A DNA stretch of 64,000 bases, taken from an uncultured Alphaproteobacteria bacterium. GTDB lineage: Bacteria; Pseudomonadota; Alphaproteobacteria; CAAHEQ01; UBA3637. The translations under genes and the position numbers were made by a program. The stretch spans positions 78,189-142,188 of the forward strand of contig CAKPYH010000004.1 in NCBI GenBank assembly GCA_934202735.1. The letters are read 5' to 3'. The notes under the pieces were generated by a model that saw only the letters and a program-made list of their open reading frames with translations, had not been told where the DNA came from and searched no databases. Each line of letters begins with the position of its first letter. The stretch's first letter is position 1. This document shows positions 9,705-18,421 of this stretch, in pieces.

Positions 9705-10211
9705 ATGAAAATACAATTACGTCCTTTACGCCAACACGAAACGGAAGATGTGTATCTTCTTTTTCAAGCTATTCCAGCACAGGAGGAAGGTTTTGATAAT
9801 TTTGCAAACGGCTTGTCAAAAACGGATTTTGAAAAGTTTATTTTACATAACATCGATCGGGCAAATGGTGTTGGGCTTGATAAAGGGTATTTAAGCCACA
9901 CAATTTACATATTTTTTATTGATGGGAAACCTGTTGGTATTTCCAAAATCAGGACCTATTCTGACAACACCCTATTAAAACGCGGCGGGCATATTGGTTG
10001 CGCAATCAGTCCCGCTTTCAGAGGAAAAGGCTACGGCACCTTATTGCTGGCCGAAACCATAAAAGAGGCTCACAAAAAAGGACTAAAAGACATTTTAATG
10101 GGATGTTATAGCAGCAATTTACCCTCTAGTCATATGATTGAGAAGAATGGTGGTGTATTAGAAGAAAAAAGCAACAACATTTCATGGTATTGGATAAAAC
10201 CAAAGACTTAA
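9705..10211 (+). CDS. GNAT family N-acetyltransferase (cargo between holin and spanin)
   Basis: About 168 residues from ATG 9705, chosen for the CAGGAG site upstream; the frame stays open 27 bases further. The acetyl-CoA loop is AISPAFRGKGYGTLLL (R-G-K-G-Y-G), followed by the usual C-terminal GCYSSNLPSSHMIEKNGG, typical of small-molecule or aminoacyl acetyltransferases. It lies on the strand opposite to all neighbouring phage genes, and its stop overlaps the holin stop by 4 bp, so it has replaced DNA between holin and spanin. It is cargo and not a phage structural gene. The substrate is unknown. Confidence 0.85.
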   Translation: MKIQLRPLRQHETEDVYLLFQAIPAQEEGFDNFANGLSKTDFEKFILHNIDRANGVGLDKGYLSHTIYIFFIDGKPVGISKIRTYSDNTLLKRGGHIGCAISPAFRGKGYGTLLLAETIKEAHKKGLKDILMGCYSSNLPSSHMIEKNGGVLEEKSNNISWYWIKPKT

Positions 10212-10432
10212 TTTCGTTCCAAAAGTTTGTTATTTGATAGCACATCTTGTGTTTTTCTTTTCTTTAATCCAATATCTCGTGCGCCACTGACACCGAGTAA
10301 AATGCCCATGGCCGTTAATAAATATTCCCAGTCTACTACCGGCAGGCCCGTTATAGGTGCGATCAGGCAGTTATGGAGGAATCCATAACACAGGATCCAC
10401 CCGAGGACCGGGATCCAAAGCCGCTTTTTCAT
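10208..10432 (-). CDS. Phage holin, GTA/3TM type
   Basis: This 74-residue protein has two or three hydrophobic segments (WIPVLGWILCYGFLHNCLI, then LLTAMGILLGVSGARD) and a basic tail. The motif GLPVVDWEYLLTAMGILLGV resembles the three-TM holin family also found in gene-transfer agents. It would form the lysis pore. It overlaps the upstream endolysin-like gene by 4 bp. Confidence 0.65.
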   Translation of the reverse strand: MKKRLWIPVLGWILCYGFLHNCLIAPITGLPVVDWEYLLTAMGILLGVSGARDIGLKKRKTQDVLSNNKLLERN

Positions 10433-10908
10433 GCCATTTGTATTCCTTTCAATAGAGTTTCATTAGAGTATGGCTGTATGCCGTTTTCATGTCTGATGAT
10501 TGCCTTAATAAAGACCATCAAAACACCATCTTCCACAAGGTCTACCGGTGTGTCCGGCGTGATGTTTAACTGCCGGGATACGCTGTCAATATACGAAACT
10601 GTCTCATTTTCGGTTGGTGGTGCATACTGGCTGATAATCTTCTGGGGCGTATTAAGATCATAAAGCCGCTGATAGTTCCGGAGTAATTTAGCCAACGCTC
10701 GGATCCCATATTCTGGCTTTTCAAATGCGCAAAAGGACGGATCCTGTTGCTTTCCGTCTTTCTTTAATCCTTTCCAGTCTGCTCCCCAACGGATGTGCCC
10801 GGGGTTATTATTTGCGATGCCTCTCGGCACGCCAACACGTAAGCCTCGAACTTCGCCGTTGACTCGTTCTCGACAACTATCGTTTCTTATGCCGCGTGGT
10901 GTGTTCAT
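10429..10908 (-). CDS. Prophage P5-like structural protein / possible endolysin
   Basis: About 159 residues from ATG 10908. The core RGIANNNPGHIRWGADW, then EYGIRALAKLLRNYQ and IISQYAPPTENET, matches a family widely annotated in prophages as structural protein P5 or lysozyme-like. Its position between the J/TM-coil genes and the holin makes a peptidoglycan-degrading role plausible. No catalytic residue can be assigned with confidence. It overlaps the upstream gene by 32 bp. Confidence 0.6.
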   Translation of the reverse strand: MNTPRGIRNDSCRERVNGEVRGLRVGVPRGIANNNPGHIRWGADWKGLKKDGKQQDPSFCAFEKPEYGIRALAKLLRNYQRLYDLNTPQKIISQYAPPTENETVSYIDSVSRQLNITPDTPVDLVEDGVLMVFIKAIIRHENGIQPYSNETLLKGIQMA

Positions 10909-11122
10909 TGTGCATTTCCCATAAAAGCTGATGTAATTCATCAATCTTTGTCTCCAGGCGATTGATGTTAACCTGAGTGGCATATTCTTTAGCCACCGCA
11001 ACTTTGAACTCGTTGAGGTCACGGTCAAGGAGTTTTATTTCCTTGCGTTGCTCCCCGAGTTTATAAAAAAACCAGCCAAAGGCCGGTACGCAGATGATCT
11101 GTAAAAATTGAATCCAATCCAT
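10877..11122 (-). CDS. Small phage membrane / coiled-coil protein
   Basis: About 81 residues beginning MDWIQFLQ at 11122. One N-terminal membrane segment (IICVPAFGWFFYKLG) is followed by a predicted coiled coil rich in E, K and L (residues about 30-75). Such proteins sit in prophage lysis modules just before the lysin and may be antiholins or accessory lysis proteins. The start was chosen over an upstream in-frame ATG inside gpJ because of the AAGGA upstream and family resemblance. Confidence 0.6.
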   Translation of the reverse strand: MDWIQFLQIICVPAFGWFFYKLGEQRKEIKLLDRDLNEFKVAVAKEYATQVNINRLETKIDELHQLLWEMHNEHTTRHKKR

Positions 11123-11135
11123 GGTTTGTCCTTTC

Positions 11136-13367
11136 TTAATTAGCGTGAACTCTACTGTCCTCAATAACGGCAGTAATTTCAACCTTGTCCGAGCGCGGTT
11201 TAATCCCAGTCACTCGCGCTAATGTCCCCCATTTGTCCTGTATTCCAACGGCAAAATGAGTTCGTTCTGAATCAGTCCCAGTATCAATAGGAATATCGGG
11301 CATATCCAGTAAAATGACTTCTGTCGGCAGCGATCCGGCTTTTACCCGGTATGGCCCGGACAATTCGCCAGTGCGAGTACGTAAGGCTAAATAGTGAGCT
11401 TGGCTCTCGGTAAATTCTAACGGTTCCGATAGCGTGAGTGTTGTATCATTTACTGATATTACTTCGCCACCGGTTCCCCAATGAGGCATATCGTGTGTGA
11501 TTGAGATTAAATCCCCATAACTCGGGATTAAGCCCTCCAGTTCGGTTGAAAATGTCACAATGCGCCGGCGATAGCGGTTGGCCAACGCCATATAGACTGC
11601 TTCCCGGAGAGCTTGGTTTTTATCGGTGCAACCGAATAACTCAACAGTTGCCGTCTTAGCCGAGGCCGATTCTGCAAAGGTTCCCGTCACTTCCGATGTT
11701 TTCCAAGTTCGGTCCGAAAAATACTGAACGCAAACACTGTCCGCCGTATCTTCAGACGGCATGATATATTGAATAGTCAGGCTGTTTTTGACGATGTTTC
11801 TTGGCCCAAACAGAGCCACCGGTATGGATTTGGGTTCGTCCCGGACAAAGCGAACAATCCCTCCTTGAATGTAGGGAACGGAACGTCCGACTTTGCAGGT
11901 TCGCGACAAGGCATCATAAACCGTCAATTTTGAATCAAAGACAGCATTAAACATATCACCGCGTGCGGCCCAAATCTGATCCAGCCGGTATAAACCTTCA
12001 AGATCTATGGATTTGTCGGTCAGCCTTGCACCATAGTTGGCCTTTAAGATATCGGCTATTACCCAAGCAATAGAGCGTGTCGGCACTCTGTCGGTCCAGC
12101 CACCTGACGGCGACCATGTTGGCAATTTTCTTGTGACAATACAATTTACCATTCGGCTAGACCTTTGCGACAGGTTGTTGGTGGCTTTCATCTGAATAGC
12201 CAGCAGCGTCACATTCCCATAATCCGGCGTTGATACAATGAAGCCTTTTGCCGAGACCCAACGGAGCTCGTGTCCAGCGCGTGAAGATGTGTCTTTGTCA
12301 TCTAACCGCGTGGCCCGGACTACGTATCTGCCTTTTGCCACCGAATAACCATATGTCCGGTAAAGACCGTTGACCGTATTACCTGATAATGTTTCGGTCC
12401 CGAGAGTGAACCAGTCACCCAAAGGATTATCCTCATCATCAATTTTACGGGCATCAATCCGCCATTGGACCGATTTTGTATTCAAGCCACCACTGTCGTT
12501 TGCGTAATAAAGTCCGCGCTGACAGGCGATATCTATCTCAATCCGATCAATTTCACTTTCGGTCGGGTTCAACACAAACGGCCCGATTGTATTATTTTTT
12601 AAGAGTTCCTGACCGGCAACTTCAGGCGAAGTTACCACATCATCACGAAAGAGCGTGTTCTTCTCGCCCGGATTGAGAATCTGATATGTTATCTCTTCAA
12701 ACGAGCTGTTCGGGGTATCTTCAATTCTGATTTGTTCCACATCGTATTCGCCTTGGCCAATGCAATGGAGTTGATAAACATATTGTTCATCGTTGATATA
12801 ACCATAATAAGGGGTGCTTGCAAAATCCGGATAAATCAGATGTCGGCCATAAATCACAGGGATTGGATTACCCAAGCGCGCCTGATTCCCTTGGGCTTGC
12901 AAAGAATAGGTCGGGCTTTGTGTGGCAATAGCACTTACGGATCCGCCGCCGTTTAAGGACGCTTTGGGTGTTGGTACAAAAGTATTGACCAACATACCGC
13001 CGGCCACAGACACACCGGCCGCCGCCAATCCGCCCCAAACGGCACCATAGGCTGCTCCCACAATACCGCCGGTATAAACGGAAGCGACAACAACTGCGAC
13101 CATGAGAACAACCTGCAACGGGTTGGATGATTTGCCGCCACCTCCCAAAGGAAGCGTGATGAAGCAAACAAGCGAATCCGGCTGAACAATGTCATGCCAA
13201 AACTTTCTGAGGACCGCAACACCGTTAATCATACAAATTGTCGGGCGTTTCAGGTCCACTTTCTGTTTTTCAATCAGTTGCCAGATCGTTTTCCCTTCAT
13301 CAAGGACACGATCTATCCGCCCCTTGTTCGGCTGAAAAGGGTTTGTAATGTGTGAAAAATAAATCAT
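11136..13367 (-). CDS. Phage tail tip attachment protein J
   Basis: This 743-residue tail-tip/host-specificity protein is of the gpJ (TipJ) type. The N-terminus has ICMINGVAVLR and a hydrophobic glycine/alanine region near residues 85-125. The central region has NPIPVIYGRHLIYPDF, and further on AIAWVIADILKANYGARL-like segments are typical of gpJ. It is shorter than lambda J (about 1130), as in many alphaproteobacterial phages. It is the longest intact structural gene here. A terminator sits between its ATG and the toxin-antitoxin cassette upstream, and its ribosome site (GGAA) is weak, so it is probably poorly expressed. Confidence 0.85.
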   Translation of the reverse strand: MIYFSHITNPFQPNKGRIDRVLDEGKTIWQLIEKQKVDLKRPTICMINGVAVLRKFWHDIVQPDSLVCFITLPLGGGGKSSNPLQVVLMVAVVVASVYTGGIVGAAYGAVWGGLAAAGVSVAGGMLVNTFVPTPKASLNGGGSVSAIATQSPTYSLQAQGNQARLGNPIPVIYGRHLIYPDFASTPYYGYINDEQYVYQLHCIGQGEYDVEQIRIEDTPNSSFEEITYQILNPGEKNTLFRDDVVTSPEVAGQELLKNNTIGPFVLNPTESEIDRIEIDIACQRGLYYANDSGGLNTKSVQWRIDARKIDDEDNPLGDWFTLGTETLSGNTVNGLYRTYGYSVAKGRYVVRATRLDDKDTSSRAGHELRWVSAKGFIVSTPDYGNVTLLAIQMKATNNLSQRSSRMVNCIVTRKLPTWSPSGGWTDRVPTRSIAWVIADILKANYGARLTDKSIDLEGLYRLDQIWAARGDMFNAVFDSKLTVYDALSRTCKVGRSVPYIQGGIVRFVRDEPKSIPVALFGPRNIVKNSLTIQYIMPSEDTADSVCVQYFSDRTWKTSEVTGTFAESASAKTATVELFGCTDKNQALREAVYMALANRYRRRIVTFSTELEGLIPSYGDLISITHDMPHWGTGGEVISVNDTTLTLSEPLEFTESQAHYLALRTRTGELSGPYRVKAGSLPTEVILLDMPDIPIDTGTDSERTHFAVGIQDKWGTLARVTGIKPRSDKVEITAVIEDSRVHAN

Positions 13368-13380
13368 TTATTTATTCCAT

Positions 13381-13407
13381 AAAAAATCCCCCACAAATAT
13401 GTAAGGG
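13381..13407 (-). terminator. Terminator at the end of the Panacea toxin-antitoxin cassette
   Basis: Minus-strand stem CCCTTACA / TGTGGGGG (two G-U pairs) with loop TATT runs into six T. It lies 14 bp before the gpJ ATG and closes the cassette transcript exactly where the phage gene resumes. Confidence 0.8.
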
Positions 13408-13483
13408 AAAATTATCTCCGCAGTAATACAAAGGTAAGGATAAGAATTATTCATGCCATAAAATGATAAGATAGGATTTAATC

Positions 13484-13861
13484 TTATTCATAATTTTCTA
13501 ATTCGGTTGTTAATGATTCCACAATCCGATCTTTTTCTTTTTTAGATAATGTTTTTACATTATCTCTAATATGATTTCTTAAAGAAAGCAGATCTTCATA
13601 ATCTAGATTTCCAACAACTTTGGCATTTTTAATTTCATTAGGTTCAAAATGAAAAACTCTATTGCAAGATACAAAACTATCATGTTCTAGGTAATTATTC
13701 TTTTTTTTAGCCAAAGGCATACATTCATATAATTTTCTATTTAAAGAATTTATACAAAAGAATAAATTATCGTCAACTACAACACAAACAGAGTATTTAT
13801 AATTGCTAGGAATAATTTGCTTATTAAAAAGATACAGGACGTTTCCAATTTCTAATGCCAT
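13484..13861 (-). CDS. Putative toxin partner of the Panacea antitoxin
   Basis: This 125-residue protein begins MALEIGNVLYLFNK, with a strand-rich N-terminal half (YSVCVVVDDNLFFCINS) that could be a PemK/SH3-like barrel, and a helical charged C-terminus (TLSKKEKDRIVESLTTEL). It starts 1 bp after the Panacea gene stop and is expressed from the same promoter. Panacea (DUF4065) antitoxins pair with many unrelated toxins, so gene position is the main evidence. The mode of action is unknown. Confidence 0.6.
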   Translation of the reverse strand: MALEIGNVLYLFNKQIIPSNYKYSVCVVVDDNLFFCINSLNRKLYECMPLAKKKNNYLEHDSFVSCNRVFHFEPNEIKNAKVVGNLDYEDLLSLRNHIRDNVKTLSKKEKDRIVESLTTELENYE

Positions 13862-13862
13862 T

Positions 13863-14381
13863 TTAGAAAACCATTTTTTCTGTAAGATCTCCCATGTCTT
13901 CTAAATCGGCAAGTACATCTTCGTTATTAATCATATCTTCATAAGGTATGGGACAAGAGCGTGTATTTTTTAATTCTTCTTTGTGTTTTTCCCATGCTGG
14001 ATGAATATGATTCTTGTTTTTTACTTCGGAAAATGATAAATCTGCGTATTCTGAAATTCCATGTTCCAAAGCCTCTATATCCGTATCAGAAAAAACATCT
14101 AATGTTGGACTCGAGTTAGCTTTAAAACCGTTCTTTGAACATTTATAAAAGGGAACATTTTGCGTAATTTCTAGTAAATCTTTCATTAAGCTTGGAACGG
14201 TACCATAATTCATCGCTACATAATTTTCCCCATAAATAGGACGCCCGTATTTATTTAAATGATAACAATCAGCATCAAACATCACTTTCATAATGTTATA
14301 TTTATTGATACCTGGCTTTCTATTCAGTATCCAAAGCAAACACTGCATAGCCTTTTCTGGATTCTTTGTAAACTTTATCAT
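13863..14381 (-). CDS. Panacea-domain (DUF4065, SocA-like) antitoxin
   Basis: 172 residues. The pattern KAMQCLLWILNRKPGINKYN, then KVMFDADCYHLNKYGRPIYG and YVAMNYGTVPSLMKDLL, is the signature of the Panacea/DUF4065 domain (SocA of Caulobacter is one member), which neutralises adjacent toxins. It is the first gene of a two-gene cassette with a consensus-like promoter (14456-14483) and a terminator (13381-13407), inserted between the NlpC/P60 and gpJ phage genes. It is strongly AT-rich compared with both phage neighbours. Confidence 0.85.
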   Translation of the reverse strand: MIKFTKNPEKAMQCLLWILNRKPGINKYNIMKVMFDADCYHLNKYGRPIYGENYVAMNYGTVPSLMKDLLEITQNVPFYKCSKNGFKANSSPTLDVFSDTDIEALEHGISEYADLSFSEVKNKNHIHPAWEKHKEELKNTRSCPIPYEDMINNEDVLADLEDMGDLTEKMVF

Positions 14382-14455
14382 TTATCCTCTCAATCTTCGA
14401 GTTCTTCTGCAAGGTAAAAGCTTTTTAATAATGAATGTGCTAAAAACTACTTTTT

Positions 14456-14483
14456 ATTATACAGTTTTTTTAAAAAAAGTCAA
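14456..14483 (-). promoter_or_regulatory. Promoter of the Panacea toxin-antitoxin cassette
   Basis: Minus strand TTGACT (14478-14483), 16-bp spacer, TATAAT (14456-14461), about 75 bp before the antitoxin ATG. Near-consensus sigma70. Confidence 0.8.
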
Positions 14484-14509
14484 GTTATTTTCTATATGGC
14501 GTAAATCAT

Positions 14510-14914
14510 TTATTTTCCTTTTACCCTATAATAGCTATCAATTTGCCAGCCGCACAGGCGCATAGACGGCAAATCCTGAAACACCACACCACTATCGTGG
14601 CAACAATGGAGAACGCCTCCACCATCAACATCTAGCCACAGGCCAGCATGAACGGGATATTTAGATTGCCTAAGCAAAACGACATCACCGTCTTGCGGCT
14701 TTTCAACTTCATTAAATGCCCGGAAAGCAGGATCCTCTTTGAATGCAATTAAAACGCTCCGGAGATTATCCGGATTAACGTTTACCGCCGGCACATCTAT
14801 GCCGTATTCGTGCTTCAGGATCCAGCGCACCATTCCCCAACAGTCAAATTCATCAGGGCCTTGCGCACCGGCAACCCAGGGCAAGCCTATATATTTACAA
14901 GCAAAATGTGTCAT
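14510..14914 (-). CDS. Phage NlpC/P60 tail peptidase (gpK-like)
   Basis: This 134-residue NlpC/P60 cysteine peptidase is found at tail tips. The catalytic Cys lies in FDCWGMVRW (around residue 25) and the His in PVHAGLWLD (around 88). Lambda gpK holds the equivalent place between L and J. It degrades the peptidoglycan cross-bridge locally during DNA injection. It appears intact, but cargo genes are inserted immediately before and after it. Confidence 0.85.
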   Translation of the reverse strand: MTHFACKYIGLPWVAGAQGPDEFDCWGMVRWILKHEYGIDVPAVNVNPDNLRSVLIAFKEDPAFRAFNEVEKPQDGDVVLLRQSKYPVHAGLWLDVDGGGVLHCCHDSGVVFQDLPSMRLCGWQIDSYYRVKGK

Positions 14915-14934
14915 TTAATTACTTTTTTATCTGA

Positions 14935-15738
14935 TTAATTAATTATAGTTTTTACGATATTAATGAGTGCAGAGATAAGGTAGTAAAGAGATGTAAATGC
15001 AATAACTCCACCGATAAAAGGATTTGTATGAAAAAAATTAAAAAAAGCAAAAAGATATCCACCATTTAATTGCCAATAAGAAGTATTTGTTTTTAAGTGG
15101 TTATCAGCCACCCTCTGCAAAATGTTTGCAAAAATATCAACTTTTCTTAGCGTTGATTGATGAAGTTTAATATAATTTTTTTCTTCAAAAGCTTGAGCCT
15201 CTTCTTCTCCAGACAAAAAATTTGTATCAGTTATTTTATTTTTTTTCACTATAGAAAAAAGACGTGGGTGCTCTATATAACCAACGCCATATGCATCTAT
15301 CAATAAACGAGCCAGATCCTGTTTCTTATCATCTTGTATAACATATGGTTTTCCACCTAAGATTTTATAACGTAATTCAATGGCTGCAAAACCAAAATTT
15401 TCATCTCGCATATTCCAATGAACGAATGTTTTATCTTCATTTTTGTGTACAAAATCATAAAATCTTTTGAGCATAGATTTTTCCAGTTTGTCGTAAGATT
15501 TTTCTATTTTCCTCTTATCTATGGCTTGTAACTCTGCTTCCTTGTGTATAGAAAAAGAACGTGTTTGACCATCATTTAATTTCCTCACAGCTATAGATGT
15601 TATTTTCGGTGAGCTACCATCTGTGCGATCATAGAAACTTTCACAAGAATAATGTATGAGTAAAACGTTTTTAGAATCCGCCATCAAAGTTCTGATCTGA
15701 GCTAAAGCATCTTTTCTTCTTTTTAAATTGATTTTCAT
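14935..15738 (-). CDS. Unknown cargo protein with C-terminal membrane segments
   Basis: 267 residues, family not recognised. The N-terminal 200 residues look globular. VLLIHYSCESFYD and TFVHWNMRDENFGFAAIELRY have spaced acidic and aromatic residues reminiscent of a DEDD-type exonuclease fold, but this is a guess. The C-terminus has one or two membrane segments (GGYLFAFFNFF, then GGVIAFTSLYYLISALI, residues about 224-262). It lies alone between DUF1833 and NlpC/P60, is AT-rich, and starts behind TTAAAAT with a poor ribosome site. A membrane-anchored nuclease-like defence effector is one possibility. Confidence 0.55.
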   Translation of the reverse strand: MKINLKRRKDALAQIRTLMADSKNVLLIHYSCESFYDRTDGSSPKITSIAVRKLNDGQTRSFSIHKEAELQAIDKRKIEKSYDKLEKSMLKRFYDFVHKNEDKTFVHWNMRDENFGFAAIELRYKILGGKPYVIQDDKKQDLARLLIDAYGVGYIEHPRLFSIVKKNKITDTNFLSGEEEAQAFEEKNYIKLHQSTLRKVDIFANILQRVADNHLKTNTSYWQLNGGYLFAFFNFFHTNPFIGGVIAFTSLYYLISALINIVKTIIN

Positions 15739-15798
15739 ATTTTAACCTATATTCCTTCTAAACTTACGTATACATTAAAAATAAAAAAAAATCAATAA

Positions 15799-16341
15799 TT
15801 ATCGTGTTAATCCCGGATAGTTTTTAACGGTATAGTTTTCTGACGGAAAAGACCTGTTCCCGATATCCATCATGCGGGCCGTAGCCGTTATTTTATAACA
15901 GTCCACATGAATATCAGTAATAACCAAGGTTATCGGCGGATCCATCTGCGGCGTTGTCAGGTCGTCAGACAGATATGGCCGGTATGTCAGCTCGATCATA
16001 TCCTGTGTTTCAATAGCCCGGTCAAGATAAGCGATCATCTCGGTTGAAACGTTGTCGATCGTGACCGAAATCTCAGGTGTCGGCGTGTTGTTGACCGGTG
16101 GCAATTCCAGATCAAACGCCATGGCGATAAATAAAACGGCTTGACCCGCGTCCAACGGGGCTGAATCTTCCAACACACATAAGTGGTCTTGATAATCCCG
16201 CACGACCCGAATAGCGGTCGGCGCACCCAAAGCGTCCTTAAAACTAGGGTGGCGCAGTTCCAATGTGTGCAAAATCACAACATCGCTGGGCGCAGAAGCA
16301 TAGGCTTCTTTCAAAGCTTGGGAAAGCGTTTCATCTGTCAT
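15799..16341 (-). CDS. DUF1833 phage minor tail protein
   Basis: 180 residues of the DUF1833 family, small tail proteins of siphoviruses encoded just before the NlpC/P60 gene. VVILHTLELRHPSF near the start and the repeated pattern of short beta strands (ITLVITDIHVDCYKITATAR) are typical. Intact. The stop is TAA, then 60 bp to the next inserted gene. Confidence 0.75.
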   Translation of the reverse strand: MTDETLSQALKEAYASAPSDVVILHTLELRHPSFKDALGAPTAIRVVRDYQDHLCVLEDSAPLDAGQAVLFIAMAFDLELPPVNNTPTPEISVTIDNVSTEMIAYLDRAIETQDMIELTYRPYLSDDLTTPQMDPPITLVITDIHVDCYKITATARMMDIGNRSFPSENYTVKNYPGLTR

Positions 16342-16344
16342 TGT

Positions 16345-17046
16345 TTATCCGTTATTTGAGTTGGTTGCATCGGGCTCGTTATACCCCAAAAAGACAACTT
16401 TGACATAACCGCCATTACCCAAAAAGACCTTGTTGTTAAAATCTGTCAAATCATTGATTTTAACATCTATGGAATTGCCAAGCTTGGGTGTATTTAAGTC
16501 GTCCCCAGGATAACCGCTGCCCCGCATAAAATATGTTGTATCATTATTTAAAAACAAGTTGCCGTTCTTGGTATCCGTATAAAGCGGGATATGGGTTTGA
16601 CTGACGGTTGCATTGATAACGGCCGTGCCTCCAATCCCCACTTCGTTGGGACAATCTTCGGCCATAGCCCCTTGCCGGGAATAGGCTTCTTGCCCTCCAT
16701 TGGCACACAAGTACAAGACATCATCAATATAACTGAGATCCGAGTTCATCTTGGAATTATAAACGCCTTTTGGCTCTCCCACGTGATAGGTATGTGTCCC
16801 GGCAGACAAGCGAAATACGCCCCGGATAAATGCCCCACTGCCACCCGAAGCGCCAAAAGCCGACCACCCAAAAGCCCATTCATTGGCTCCACCCGAACCG
16901 ATCAGAGTACATAAACACCAAGCATCTTGATCCAGTTCAAATGTCCCGTTGGCACCGATTTCACTGCTTTCGGCCAGAACGGTATCTTTTGTATAAATCC
17001 CCTTTGGATAGGCCCTTGCCAATAATTTTTGCGTCAGTATAATCAT
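16345..17046 (-). CDS. Glycine-rich phage tail appendage protein
   Basis: About 233 residues from ATG 17046 (AAAGGAGAAAAT upstream). GSGGANEWAFGWSAFGASGG and similar glycine-rich stretches resemble the adhesin-like tips of tail fibres, in which glycine-rich loops form the receptor-binding surface. It follows the fibre genes and precedes DUF1833 by 3 bp. Probably a receptor-binding or accessory fibre protein. Confidence 0.55.
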   Translation of the reverse strand: MIILTQKLLARAYPKGIYTKDTVLAESSEIGANGTFELDQDAWCLCTLIGSGGANEWAFGWSAFGASGGSGAFIRGVFRLSAGTHTYHVGEPKGVYNSKMNSDLSYIDDVLYLCANGGQEAYSRQGAMAEDCPNEVGIGGTAVINATVSQTHIPLYTDTKNGNLFLNNDTTYFMRGSGYPGDDLNTPKLGNSIDVKINDLTDFNNKVFLGNGGYVKVVFLGYNEPDATNSNNG

Positions 17047-17056
17047 ATTTTCTCCT

Positions 17057-17866
17057 TTATGTTTTGTCCGCATCGGCATAGCATGTGGCATAGATTAAAT
17101 CCGACACACCTTCGCTGTCTTGATAAGCTACGGCATTATCAGTAATGCGCCATTCTGTCCCCTGATAGGCACTGCCGTCCGCATTATATAATATCGTATC
17201 GGCGATAATCTCGGTTGTTTTGGTATAAATAACTTCATCGATCATACGCTCTTTGACCCGCCAAGCGTAAAGCGTCCCCGCTTCATCTAACTACGGCGGC
17301 GTATAAGTCCCAACACGGACACAAGAAAGCGCACCACAGACCCAGTTTGTCCCATTATGTTCATAAATTAAATCATAAAAGCCAGTCTCGCTGATTTGTG
17401 GTGGTTGCCCGCCAAAAAAACAGTTTGTGCCATAATCAATGGTAATGCTTTTGGTCAGTTGCATTTGCACTAAGATTTGATGAAAAACCTGATTATCCAA
17501 ATCAGTCGGTAGCACAAAAGTGATATTGTCCGTGGGCGATATCCGATAAAAAGAATTATCGCAAAGCCCCATTTTCCCCGATGTAGCCAATGCCCGCACC
17601 GGCATTTTGAGTGGCTGATAGGTCAGAGTGATTTCGTTGCCATCCTTGTCCGCTATCGTCCGTGTTGCCGTATAATTTTTCCCCAGTTTATCCGCAAGGG
17701 CGGTATAAACCGCCCCCGAGGATATGGCATTACGGGATCCCGATATTGGGGAAGAATCAACCTTGACCTTACCCGCCACCGAGGCATTACCGGTTGGTAT
17801 ATTGTCCGTGTATGGATACAGATAATCACCTTTTTTATTTTTAAGTTTGACGCTTTTATTTGCCAT
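17057..17866 (-). pseudogene. Tail fibre protein interrupted by an in-frame TAG
   Basis: From ATG 17866 the frame encodes 191 residues, stops at TAG (17291-17293), and then stays open in the same frame for 78 more codons to TAA at 17057. The N-terminal 85 residues are a third paralogue of the two small genes upstream (KSVKLKNKKGDYLYPYT, then GSRNAISSGAVYTALADKLG). Residues about 110-190 form a distinct, probably receptor-binding domain (FVLPTDLDNQVFHQIL). Downstream of TAG the peptide LDEAGTLYAWRVKERMI looks like a continuing phage domain. A CAG to TAG mutation is the simplest explanation. A downstream ATG at 17245 could still give a 62-residue product. Confidence 0.7.
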
Positions 17867-17877
17867 AAATTTCTCCT

Positions 17878-18168
17878 TTATGCCATTTCTTCATAAGAAA
17901 TCGCGTCCGATAATTTTTGGTAAGTTGTTGTAATCACATTACCGTCAGCATCGGCTGTGGCTTTGGAAGCAATATCCCCTTTGCCCAATTTTGCATCTAA
18001 TGCAATTTTTGCTCCACCGGAAGTCAATGCATTCAATGATCCCGCAGTCGGTGTTTCGTCCAAAACCACCAAGCCTTTATCTGATGTAGAAGCGTCCGGC
18101 ACATTGGTGGTATAAGGTTCCAAATACTCACCGGCTCCGTTTTTTAACTTAATTTTTTTATTTGCCAT
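17878..18168 (-). CDS. Small tail fibre module, paralogue 2
   Basis: 96 residues from ATG 18168 (AAGGAAAAATA upstream). It contains the shared module KKIKLKNGAGEYLEPYT, then GSLNALTSGGAKIALDAKLGK and ADADGNVITTTYQKLSD. The same pattern occurs in the genes at 18182-18421 and 17291-17866, so this is a tandem family of fibre-tip or collar proteins. It is intact. The gene has only this module and no receptor-binding extension. Confidence 0.6.
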   Translation of the reverse strand: MANKKIKLKNGAGEYLEPYTTNVPDASTSDKGLVVLDETPTAGSLNALTSGGAKIALDAKLGKGDIASKATADADGNVITTTYQKLSDAISYEEMA

Positions 18169-18181
18169 TATTTTTCCTTTC

Positions 18182-18421
18182 TTAATGTTCATCTTCGTAT
18201 TCAAAAGTGATGATATCACTCAATTTTGCATACGTTTTGTTGATAATATTGCCATCGGCATCGGCCGTTGCCTTGGCAGCTGTATCAGTCTTTCCCAACT
18301 TGTCTTTCAGAGCCTCAAAAACGGCCCCGGAAGAAATCATATTGGAACTGCCTGATTGAGGGGCAGTATCAAAACTTTTATCAGAAAGCCTTGATACCGG
18401 AATCTTGCTGCTATCCGTCAT
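18182..18421 (-). CDS. Small tail fibre module, paralogue 1
   Basis: 79 residues. GSSNMISSGAVFEALKDKLG and ADADGNIINKTYAKLSD align directly with the next two genes; the KLKN...PYT opening is replaced by KIPVSRLSDKSF. It overlaps the upstream fibre gene by 4 bp (ATGA), so it is translationally coupled. Probably a trimer-forming fibre segment. Confidence 0.55.
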   Translation of the reverse strand: MTDSSKIPVSRLSDKSFDTAPQSGSSNMISSGAVFEALKDKLGKTDTAAKATADADGNIINKTYAKLSDIITFEYEDEH

